A DNA stretch of 10,268 nucleotides from Prevotellaceae bacterium (GTDB taxonomy: Bacteria > Bacteroidota > Bacteroidia > Bacteroidales > UBA932): assembly GCA_031264875.1 (NCBI GenBank), contig JAISDK010000305.1, positions 1-10,268 of the forward strand, in the 5' to 3' direction. This document shows positions 1 to 5,644 of this stretch, one piece after another. Position numbers and translations under genes: made by a program. Numbering within the stretch: position 1 is the first letter of the stretch; every line of letters begins with the position of its first letter. The notes under the pieces are model-generated. The model made no database searches and was not told the DNA's origin. It was given only the letters and a program-made list of their open reading frames with translations.

Positions 1-102
1 TTTTATTCTTATTTGCCCGAAGGACAAAACAAGTTTGCGAGAAGCTTTTCGCTTAAGCGAGAAGGACAAAACAAGTTTGCGAGAAGCTTTTCGCTTAAGT
101 GA
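1..102 (+). other. open frame at left edge, possible 3' end of a CDS
   Basis: Frame 1 is open from the first base to a TGA at 100-102. It would encode a tail of about 33 residues made of a 14-residue unit (starting EGQNKFARSF) repeated in frame. The tandem repeat length of 42 bp is a multiple of three, which keeps the frame open. No start is visible, so this is either the truncated end of a gene lying to the left or simply a repeat that happens to be open. The repetitive character and the palindromic TTCGCTTAAGCGA core make a chance reading at least as likely. Low confidence. Confidence 0.2.
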
Positions 103-114
103 AAAGGACAAAAT
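19..114. repeat. 42-bp tandem direct repeat, about 2.3 copies
   Basis: Unit 1 is 19-60, unit 2 is 61-102 and a partial third copy covers 103-114. Units 1 and 2 differ at a single base (GCGA against GTGA at their ends). Each unit contains the near-palindrome CTTTTCGCTTAAGCGAGAAG, so each can fold as a small hairpin. There are only two full copies and no spacers of constant length, so this is not a CRISPR array. Near-identity of the copies suggests a recent duplication or ongoing slippage. Confidence 0.85.
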
Positions 115-142
115 CAGCCGGAAAACGGATTTTTGTCGTACA

Positions 143-297
143 CCTCGCTCGGCGTAGTCTCCAGACTACGTCGCGCTAAAAGCAAAGCTCCTGCTTTGCG
201 AACTGCAAACAATCAACTATTTATACTGAAATACTGGATTACAAGGCTGGAGCCTTGCTTTTAACACGGCGTAGTCTGGAGACTACGCCCAGCGAGG
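143..297. repeat. 155-bp imperfect inverted-repeat element, full copy
   Basis: The left arm (143-199) and right arm (about 241-297) are imperfect reverse complements of about 57 bp around a non-palindromic centre of about 41 bp (200-240). Each arm contains two smaller palindromes. The outer one is GTAGTCT-CC-AGACTAC on the left, with GG in place of CC on the right. The inner ones are GCAAAGC-TCCT-GCTTTGC on the left and CAAGGCT-GG-AGCCTTG on the right. The ends read CCTCGCT and AGCGAGG. There is no ORF inside. The structure resembles a non-autonomous MITE or a BIME-like pair of inverted REP hairpins. Which of these it is cannot be settled here. A second, truncated copy follows at 398-524 and a minimal hairpin form lies at 9841-9874. 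Confidence 0.8.
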
Positions 298-340
298 GTG
301 TAAACCCGTTATTTCATGCCATTTAAGGGCTATTGCCGAT

Positions 341-374
341 AAGTCTTTAAGGACTTTAAAGTCCTTAAAGACTT
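341..374. repeat. 34-bp perfect palindrome
   Basis: AAGTCTTTAAGGACTTT at 341-357 is followed immediately by its exact reverse complement at 358-374. A shorter palindrome, GGACTTTAAAGTCC (351-364), sits at its centre, and a partial further repeat of the TTTAAAGTCC word runs to 382. It lies in the spacer between the two copies of the 155-bp element. It could act as a bidirectional hairpin terminator or be a relic of AGTCCTTAAAG-type simple repeats. No T tract clearly supports a terminator. Confidence 0.8.
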
Positions 375-397
375 TAAAGTCCCTATAAAATAAAATA

Positions 398-524
398 CCT
401 CGCTCGGCGTAGTCTCCAGACTACGTCGTGTTAAAAGCAAAGCTCCTGCTTTGCGAGCTGCAAACAATCAACTATTTATACTGAAATACTGGATTGCAAG
501 GCAAGAGCCTTGCTTTTAACACGG
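398..524. repeat. inverted-repeat element, second copy, 3' truncated
   Basis: This is a direct copy of bases 143-269 with 6 differences over 127 bp. It stops exactly before the terminal outer palindrome: the sequence continues GGGTACG where the full copy continues GGCGTAG. Two of the differences (CGCGCTAAAAG to CGTGTTAAAAG) make the left arm a perfect complement of CTTTTAACACG in the right arm, so the change favours pairing. The missing end is about 28 bp. Confidence 0.8.
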
Positions 525-580
525 GTACGATTATAGACCTGAAGCGGATCCGATTATCGCTCTACGCAGGATTATTTAGC

Positions 581-610
581 TTGGAGATACAGAATATTCA
601 TGTACTTTTG
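581..610 (+). promoter_or_regulatory. Bacteroidota-type promoter (-33 TTG, -7 TACTTTTG)
   Basis: TTG at 581-583 is followed by a 19-bp spacer and TACTTTTG at 603-610, an exact fit to the TAnnTTTG -7 box of the primary sigma factor of this phylum. Transcription would begin near 617 and give a leader of about 30 nt before the ATG at 648. The promoter is intact although the gene it drives is broken. Confidence 0.7.
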
Positions 611-647
611 CAGCATTAATATTTAACAATAGATTAAAAACAGTGTT

Positions 648-1167
648 ATGGATAAAGATAATGACAGTCAAAAAATCGACAAAGAATCGCTGGGAATATT
701 TATCAACCCGAGAACGGATTTCGGTTTTCACCGGATATTTTCCCACGCGGATATGCTAAAGTCCTTTTTAAATGAAGTGTTTGCTGAGGAAAAGGAAAGC
801 GGAAATATTGAAAGATCGTCCGGAAGAAATACGGAATAAACTTTTTATTGATTTATACGACTATATACTGCCAACAAATAAATTAACAGAAGAAGAAATG
901 AAAGAATATAATAACAGTGTCATGGAACTGGAGAGCTTAAGCCTCTTTACAGATTATGCCAAGATGGAAGGTATCAAAATTGGAAGAAATGAAGGCATCG
1001 AAATTGGACGAAATGCTGGACGAAATGAAGGTATCGAAATTGCGTTTACTCAAATCGTAATCAATGCAGCCCAAAAAGGCATGTCGTTAGCAGACATTTC
1101 AAGTATCACAGCTCTTTCTGTGGAACAGATACGTAATATTTTGAATAACAGAAAAGATAACAGATAG
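648..1167 (+). pseudogene. Rpn/PD-(D/E)XK nuclease family transposase remnant, core deleted
   Basis: Two overlapping frames together match the two ends of the Rpn-like recombination-promoting nuclease family. The first frame (648 to the stop at 837-839) carries the typical start, FINPRTDFGFHRIFSH then SFLNEVF, up to about base 780. The second frame (772-1167) carries the usual C-terminal part from KDRPEEIRNKLF (about 811) through TEEEMKEYNNS to the helical tail. The family is usually near 280-300 residues. Here the central part, with the catalytic D...(D/E)xK residues, is absent, and the join also shifts frame. An internal deletion of roughly 130-150 codons near 780-811 explains both facts. 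The tail contains the octapeptide repeat GIEIGRNE. The region is more A+T-rich than the operon downstream. I infer it is non-functional. The C-terminal piece could still be translated from the ATG at 772, but it would have no nuclease domain. Confidence 0.75.
968..1042 (+). repeat. 24-bp in-frame tandem repeat (EGIEIGRN)
   Basis: Units lie at 968-991 and 992-1015, followed by a half unit (1016-1027) and a partial unit (1028-1042). They encode EGIKIGRN, EGIEIGRN, AGRN and EGIEI. This low-complexity octapeptide run is characteristic of the C-terminal region of Rpn-like proteins and varies in copy number among family members. Confidence 0.7.
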
Positions 1168-1235
1168 CATTTTGGGAGAGTTTAACTGACTTCGGCTCTC
1201 CGGAAGAATAACACAGAAGTCTCCTCAACATTATA

Positions 1236-2639
1236 ATGAAACGGTTTATTATCTTATTAATTACTGTTGTCGCGTCCCTCAACAGCTGGGGACAGGACAT
1301 TTCGGGAGAATGGAACGGTATCTTAAAAATTCAGGGCATTCAGCTCCGTATAGTTTTTCACATCCAGAAAACGGCGACAGGATACAGCGCTACGATGGAC
1401 AGTCCCGATCAGGGAGCAAAGGGTATCCCCGTAACCACCGCGAGCTTTGACAACAAGGTTTTGAAACTGACTGTTGCCAGCGCGGGCATCGAATATGAAG
1501 GCGTTTTAAATGCCGACGGGAATATTACCGGCACGTTCAAGCAAATGCAAATGTCGATGGCATTGAACCTGACAAGGGAAACGCTTGAAACTGCAAAACC
1601 GCGTCGTCCACAGGAGCCGTCGAAACCATATCCCTACCATGAAGAAGAAGTCACCTTCGAAAATAAGGACGACGGCGTGACTTTAGCCGGCACACTCACC
1701 TTGCCTGCAAAAACCGGCACATTCCCGGCAGTAGTTCTGATAAGCGGAAGCGGCGCTCAGAATCGCGATTCCGAAATCATGGGACACAAGCCCTTTCTCG
1801 TTTTATCCGACTACCTTACACGTAACGGAATAGCCGTGCTGCGCTTTGACGACCGCGGCACAGCCGCTTCCACAGGTAATATCCAGACGGCTACAAGCTA
1901 TGACTTCTCGAAAGACGTGGCAGCCGGCGTGAAATACCTGCAAAGCCGTAAGGAAATCATCAAAGATAAAACAGGATTGATAGGCCACAGCGAAGGAGGC
2001 ATCATAGCGCCCATGCTTGCAGCGCGGTCGAAAAACATTGCATTCATAATTCTTCTCGCAGGAGGGGGCGTTCGAGGAGATTCGCTTCTTTTACTACAGC
2101 AGGAGGCTATCAACAGAGCGTCGGGCATGAGTGAAACAGATATTCAAATTGCCCGTGAAATCAACAGGAAACTGTACAACATAATCATTCAAACTGCCGA
2201 TACCGCTCAACTGCGCAAAGATGCAGTAGCATGTCTCAGGCAGGAAATCGCACAGCATCCCAATCTGAAACCGGGCAATATCAGTGAAGACGCCTTTATG
2301 AATACGCTGATAAGGCAGATCTCAAGTCCGTGGATACATTATTTCATACGCTACAATCCGGCCGTTGCGCTGGAGAAAGTAAAATGTCCCGTTCTCGCCC
2401 TCAACGGAGAAAAAGACTTGCAGGTTACCCCAAAAGCAAATCTGGAAGCTATTCGCAGCGCCCTTGAAAAGGGAAAAAACAACAGGGTAACGACAATGGT
2501 ACTGCCCGGCTTAAATCATCTTTTTCAGGAATGTGCCACCGGACTGCATACGGAATACTCAAGCATCGAACAGACATTCTCACCCCTTGCTCTGGACGTA
2601 ATTCTGAACTGGATCAGGAATCAAATCCATCTTAATTAA
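1236..2639 (+). CDS. secreted alpha/beta hydrolase (esterase-like)
   Basis: A 467-residue protein, probably a serine esterase or acyl hydrolase acting in the periplasm or at the cell surface. A Sec signal peptide covers residues 1-20 (hydrophobic run, ending SWGQ). A beta-rich N-terminal domain (about 21-115, GEWNGILKIQG to FKQMQMSMALNL) is typical of Bacteroidota members of this group. The alpha/beta hydrolase fold follows from about 135. Visible features are the oxyanion region GSGAQNRD (171-178), FDDRGTAAS (204-212), nucleophile elbow GHSEGG with Ser252, the acid in LNGEKDLQVTP (Asp394), and the base in LPGLNHLFQ (His428). The triad is therefore complete. Substrate is unknown; EstD-like esterases share this layout. 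The ATG at 1236 is preferred because it opens the signal peptide. I see no clear TAnnTTTG box in the 68-bp gap after the Rpn remnant, so it may be read through from the promoter at 581-610. Confidence 0.88.
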   Translation: MKRFIILLITVVASLNSWGQDISGEWNGILKIQGIQLRIVFHIQKTATGYSATMDSPDQGAKGIPVTTASFDNKVLKLTVASAGIEYEGVLNADGNITGTFKQMQMSMALNLTRETLETAKPRRPQEPSKPYPYHEEEVTFENKDDGVTLAGTLTLPAKTGTFPAVVLISGSGAQNRDSEIMGHKPFLVLSDYLTRNGIAVLRFDDRGTAASTGNIQTATSYDFSKDVAAGVKYLQSRKEIIKDKTGLIGHSEGGIIAPMLAARSKNIAFIILLAGGGVRGDSLLLLQQEAINRASGMSETDIQIAREINRKLYNIIIQTADTAQLRKDAVACLRQEIAQHPNLKPGNISEDAFMNTLIRQISSPWIHYFIRYNPAVALEKVKCPVLALNGEKDLQVTPKANLEAIRSALEKGKNNRVTTMVLPGLNHLFQECATGLHTEYSSIEQTFSPLALDVILNWIRNQIHLN

Positions 2640-2648
2640 AGAAAAAAA

Positions 2649-2677
2649 TTGCAGTTAAAAAAAAGTCAGTACTTTTG
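2649..2677 (+). promoter_or_regulatory. Bacteroidota-type promoter of the four-gene operon
   Basis: TTG at 2649-2651, an 18-bp spacer and TACTTTTG at 2670-2677 precede the ATG at 2702 by about 24 bp. The -7 box is identical to those at 603-610 and, on the minus strand, at 9585-9578. It makes the operon independent of the hydrolase upstream. Confidence 0.7.
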
Positions 2678-2701
2678 AGGCTTTAAAAAATAACACTATA
2701 T

Positions 2702-3559
2702 ATGACAACAAGAAGAAATTTCGTAAAACAGACAGGCGCCGGACTGATTGCTGCTATTGCAGCGCCGGCGCTTCTAAGTAATTGTACACAAGGGAAAGAC
2801 CCTGTAGAAAAAAACAGTGAAAAAGACCTGTTTAAAGTATCCATGGCAGGCTACAGTTTTGTAAAGTTCGATTTGGAACAGTCGCTCAAAATGATGCAGC
2901 GCATGGACGTGCGCTACTTATGCATCAAGGATTTTCATCTGCCGCTGAACAGCAACGAAGAACAGATTGCCGCTTTTCATGCACAGCTGAAAGAATCAAA
3001 TGTCACCGGCTACGCAGTTGGCCCCATATACATGAACAGCGAGACCGAAGTGGACAACGCATTTGAATACGCAAAAAAAGTAGGCGTCAAGCTGATTGTC
3101 GGCGTCCCAAAGCACAGCCTGCTGCCGTATGTCGATAAGAAAGTGAAAGAATACGACATGCAGTATGCCATTCACCTCCACGGGCCTGACATGCCCGACA
3201 AATATCCCGACGCCGACGATGTATGGAATAATGTAAAAGACCTTGATCCGAGAATCGGAATGTGTCTCGACGTAGGGCATGACACCCGCAACGGCAAAGA
3301 CCCGGTAGCCGATTTGAAGAAATACCATACCCGCGTATTCGATATTCATATCAAAAACGTTACCGCAGCCAGCAAAGCGGGACGCACATGCGAAATGGGA
3401 CGCGGAGTCATCGACATCCCGGCCTTTGTGCACATGCTCCGCGAGGTAAAATACAGCGGCGCCTGCAGTCTTGAGTTCGAAAAAGACATGAGCGACCCTC
3501 TCGCAGGGCTGGCCGAATCCATCGGATATTTCAGAGGAGTGATTGACGGTCTCAAATAA
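2702..3559 (+). CDS. Tat/lipoprotein sugar isomerase/epimerase-like TIM barrel
   Basis: A 285-residue protein of the xylose isomerase-like TIM-barrel superfamily (AP endonuclease 2 fold). The N-terminus has a twin-arginine motif, TRRNFVK (3-9), a hydrophobic stretch and LLSNC, a plausible lipobox with Cys28 as lipidation site. It would therefore be exported folded and anchored to a membrane. The barrel begins near residue 45 (FKVSMAGYSF). Candidate metal and substrate ligands are HLH (158-160), CLDVGHD (Asp190, His193), DIHIK (Asp214, His216), GRG (233-235) and LEFE (Glu258), in the order expected for a metal-dependent sugar isomerase or epimerase. Secreted members in this phylum often occur in carbohydrate-processing loci, and some act on oxidised sugars. 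The exact reaction is unknown. It is the first gene of an operon; the next gene starts 11 bp after its stop. Confidence 0.85.
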   Translation: MTTRRNFVKQTGAGLIAAIAAPALLSNCTQGKDPVEKNSEKDLFKVSMAGYSFVKFDLEQSLKMMQRMDVRYLCIKDFHLPLNSNEEQIAAFHAQLKESNVTGYAVGPIYMNSETEVDNAFEYAKKVGVKLIVGVPKHSLLPYVDKKVKEYDMQYAIHLHGPDMPDKYPDADDVWNNVKDLDPRIGMCLDVGHDTRNGKDPVADLKKYHTRVFDIHIKNVTAASKAGRTCEMGRGVIDIPAFVHMLREVKYSGACSLEFEKDMSDPLAGLAESIGYFRGVIDGLK

Positions 3560-3570
3560 AAATACGGTGC

Positions 3571-4260
3571 ATGAAAACAGGCTATTTAATATGTTCGTTC
3601 ATATTAATTTTCGGCATTCTGGGGAATGCTCAAACATACAATCAGCTAATCAACCTTGAGAAATATGCCAAAGCAAACTCCGAATTGCCGGAGCCTGCAA
3701 AAAATGAAAAACGCGTTGTATTCATCGGAAACTCAATCACACAGAACTGGGCGGAACAGCGTCCCGACTTCTTCACCTCCAATAACTATATCGGAAGAGG
3801 CATCAGCGGACAGACAAGTCCGCAGCTCCTCTTGCGCTTCCGCCGGGATGTGATAGACCTGAAGCCGGCAGCAGTGCTTATCAACGTTGGCACAAACGAT
3901 ATTGCCGAAAATACAGGAACCTACGACGAGGATTTCACCCTGGGCAACATCAAGTCAATGGCCGAGCTGGCTAAAGCCGGCAAAATCAAAGTCATTCTTT
4001 CGTCCGTTACCCCTGTCGGGCAATATCGGTGGAAAAAGGAAATACAGAACGTTCCCGAAAAAATACAGTCGCTCAATGCGAAAATAAAAGCATACGCTGC
4101 CGAACACAAGTTCGCTTATGTGGACTACTACAGCCACATGCACAACGAAAATCATGCGTTGAAAGAATCTTATGGCTCCGACGGCGTTCATCCCAACGCC
4201 CGGGGCTATGAGGTGATGGAACAAATAGCAGACGAGGTAATAAGAAAAGTAATAAAATAA
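3571..4260 (+). CDS. secreted SGNH/GDSL-family hydrolase
   Basis: A 229-residue protein with a Sec signal peptide (1-20, ending GNA before QTYNQ), predicted periplasmic or secreted. SGNH blocks are visible in order: block I is FIGNSIT (51-57) with nucleophile Ser55, and the usual GDS Asp is replaced by Asn54, a common variant. Block II is GRGISGQT (76-82) with the oxyanion glycine. Block III is INVGTNDI (104-111) with Asn109. Block V is SDGVHPNARGY (203-213) with Asp204 and His207. All catalytic positions are present. Members remove acetyl or other acyl groups from carbohydrates or act as platelet-activating-factor acetylhydrolase-like esterases. Its place directly behind the sugar isomerase-like gene suggests a deacylase for a carbohydrate substrate, which is inference. 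Confidence 0.88.
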   Translation: MKTGYLICSFILIFGILGNAQTYNQLINLEKYAKANSELPEPAKNEKRVVFIGNSITQNWAEQRPDFFTSNNYIGRGISGQTSPQLLLRFRRDVIDLKPAAVLINVGTNDIAENTGTYDEDFTLGNIKSMAELAKAGKIKVILSSVTPVGQYRWKKEIQNVPEKIQSLNAKIKAYAAEHKFAYVDYYSHMHNENHALKESYGSDGVHPNARGYEVMEQIADEVIRKVIK

Positions 4261-4287
4261 TAACACAAACAGTTAAGTTGAAATCTT

Positions 4288-4917
4288 ATGAAAGTAGTAG
4301 CGATCAAGGGAAGTCCGAGAAAAAATGGAAATACCGCATTTGCACTGAATATAACAGGTAACATACTTCAGGAAGAAGGCATCGAATTTGAAATCATCGA
4401 TGTGGGAGGCAAATACATCAGAGGATGCCTTGCATGTAACAAATGTGCAGAAAACAGGGACAGTAAATGTTCCATTACAACCGACATGCTCAACGATTCG
4501 CTGGTGAAAATGAAAGACGCCGACGGCATTATCCTCTCTTCTCCGGTATATTATTCGGGAATAGCCGGAACGATGAAATGCTTTCTCGACCGCGCATTTT
4601 ATGTTGCAAACGTCAACGGAAGCTGGTTCAGGCATAAGGCCGGAGCATCGATAGTAGCCGTGCGGCGTACCGGTGGAAGCATGACTTTCAACGCGCTGAA
4701 CCACTATCTCAGCATTGCCGAAATGATCATTCCCTCGTCGAGCTACTGGAACGTGATCCACGGACTCGCTCCCGGCGACGCTGCAAACGACCAGGAAGGA
4801 ATCCAGATAATGGAAATGCTGGGCAGAAACATGGCCTGGATACTGAAAATGAGGGAACATTCCAAAGATGCGGAACCCGAACAGGAGAAAAAAGTATTTA
4901 CAAACTTCATCAGATAA
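4288..4917 (+). CDS. flavodoxin-fold NAD(P)H-dependent reductase, iron-sulfur flavoprotein-like
   Basis: A 209-residue cytoplasmic protein with no signal peptide. The N-terminal strand and phosphate loop, MKVVAIKGSPRKNGNT (1-16), is the FMN-binding signature of the NADPH-dependent FMN reductase/iron-sulfur flavoprotein family. GCLACNKC...C gives Cys47, 50, 53 and 61, a CX2CX2CX7C motif. In archaeal and bacterial Isf proteins this compact motif binds a 4Fe-4S cluster. SSPVYYSGIAGTMKCFLDR (84-102) is the second flavin-contacting loop. Length is normal for the family. It likely moves electrons between a reduced donor and a small acceptor; the partner is unknown. It starts 27 bp after the SGNH gene and is followed after 14 bp by a paralogue, so it belongs to the same operon. 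Confidence 0.87.
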   Translation: MKVVAIKGSPRKNGNTAFALNITGNILQEEGIEFEIIDVGGKYIRGCLACNKCAENRDSKCSITTDMLNDSLVKMKDADGIILSSPVYYSGIAGTMKCFLDRAFYVANVNGSWFRHKAGASIVAVRRTGGSMTFNALNHYLSIAEMIIPSSSYWNVIHGLAPGDAANDQEGIQIMEMLGRNMAWILKMREHSKDAEPEQEKKVFTNFIR

Positions 4918-4931
4918 CATGTATAGCGGTT

Positions 4932-5618
4932 ATGAAAAAACGGGAATTTCTTAAAGCCGCAGGACTGGTCGGAGCAACGATTGCCATGCGGGAAAGTGCA
5001 GATGCATTGATAAAATGCAGCGAACAGCGCCGTCTTAATGAAACAAAAAAGATAGTTGCCATAAACGGAAGTCCCCATGAAAACGGAAATACTGCATACG
5101 CCCTTTCGGTCATGGGAGAAGTATTTGAACAGGCACATGTCGATTTCGAAATAATTCACCTTGGCAAAAGCGAAATCAGAGGCTGCATCGCCTGCAACAG
5201 CTGTCGCCTCGAAAACAGGGATAAGGGATGCCTCTATGCTACCGAAGAAGAGAAAGAATGGATTGAAACTATGAAAGCAGCCGACGCCATTATACTTGCC
5301 TCGCCATGTTTTTTCGGCGGCATGGCCGGAACATTAAAGTCATTTTTAGACAGAGTTTTCTTCTCCGAATCCAAAAATTTCCGCTACAAAACCGGAGCCT
5401 CCGTTGTGACAGCTAAACGTTCGGGAGCTTCGATGACTTTTGAAAACCTTAACAAATATTTTACCATTTCGGAAATGCCTCTTGCCTCATCGACCTACTG
5501 GAATAATATGCGGGGACTCTCTCCCGACGATCTCAAACAGGACGGCGAAGGTATCCGTACCCTGCAAAATCTGGCAAAAAACGTGATAAAGCTGATTCAG
5601 TTGAAAATTGAAAGTTGA
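4932..5618 (+). CDS. paralogous iron-sulfur flavoprotein-like reductase with Tat-like leader
   Basis: A 228-residue paralogue of the preceding gene. Shared blocks are INGSPHENGNT (44-54), GCIACNSC...C (Cys85, 88, 91, 100; CX2CX2CX8C), ASPCFFGGMAGTLKSFLDR (123-141), GASMTF (165-170) and SSTYWN (186-191). It has about 40 extra N-terminal residues opening MKKREFLKAAGLVGATIA, which resembles a twin-arginine leader with the first Arg replaced by Lys. No proper lipobox is present: Cys29 is preceded by Lys. If the leader works, the protein would leave the cytoplasm with its cofactors already bound, as Tat substrates do. If not, it is a decayed leader on a cytoplasmic enzyme. The Met at 4932 is supported by the leader and the 14-bp gap. 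The last codons and stop lie inside a TTGAAA-type repeat. A tandem duplication of the neighbouring gene is the likely origin. Confidence 0.85.
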   Translation: MKKREFLKAAGLVGATIAMRESADALIKCSEQRRLNETKKIVAINGSPHENGNTAYALSVMGEVFEQAHVDFEIIHLGKSEIRGCIACNSCRLENRDKGCLYATEEEKEWIETMKAADAIILASPCFFGGMAGTLKSFLDRVFFSESKNFRYKTGASVVTAKRSGASMTFENLNKYFTISEMPLASSTYWNNMRGLSPDDLKQDGEGIRTLQNLAKNVIKLIQLKIES

Positions 5619-5638
5619 AAACGTTGAAAACGATGAAA
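5600..5638. repeat. GTTGAAAA-type low-complexity repeat over a stop codon
   Basis: Words GTTGAAAA, TTGAAAG, GTTGAAAAC and GTTGAAAAC follow one another across the 3' end of the second flavoprotein gene, giving it the tail QLKIES, and fill most of the 26-bp space before the convergent recG stop. TTTCAA/TTGAAA runs of this type are frequent between genes in Bacteroidales genomes. No conventional stem-plus-T-tract terminator is visible at this convergent junction. Confidence 0.5.
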
Positions 5639-5644
5639 TCACCG

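Noticed and set aside
1..120. Possible CRISPR array
   Set aside because: Only two full contiguous tandem units with no unique spacers between them, and no cas genes in the window.
648..1167. Programmed frameshift joining the two Rpn frames
   Set aside because: A frameshift alone would not explain the missing nuclease core; there is no slippery heptamer with a clear structure near 780-811. A deletion is simpler.
1175..1201. Terminator after the Rpn remnant
   Set aside because: GGAGAG and CTCTCC can pair, but the loop is about 15 nt and no T run follows on the plus strand.
4273..4920. Minus-strand open frame of 215 codons opposite the first flavoprotein gene
   Set aside because: The plus strand encodes a clear FMN loop and four-cysteine motif over the same bases; the minus frame has no family resemblance.
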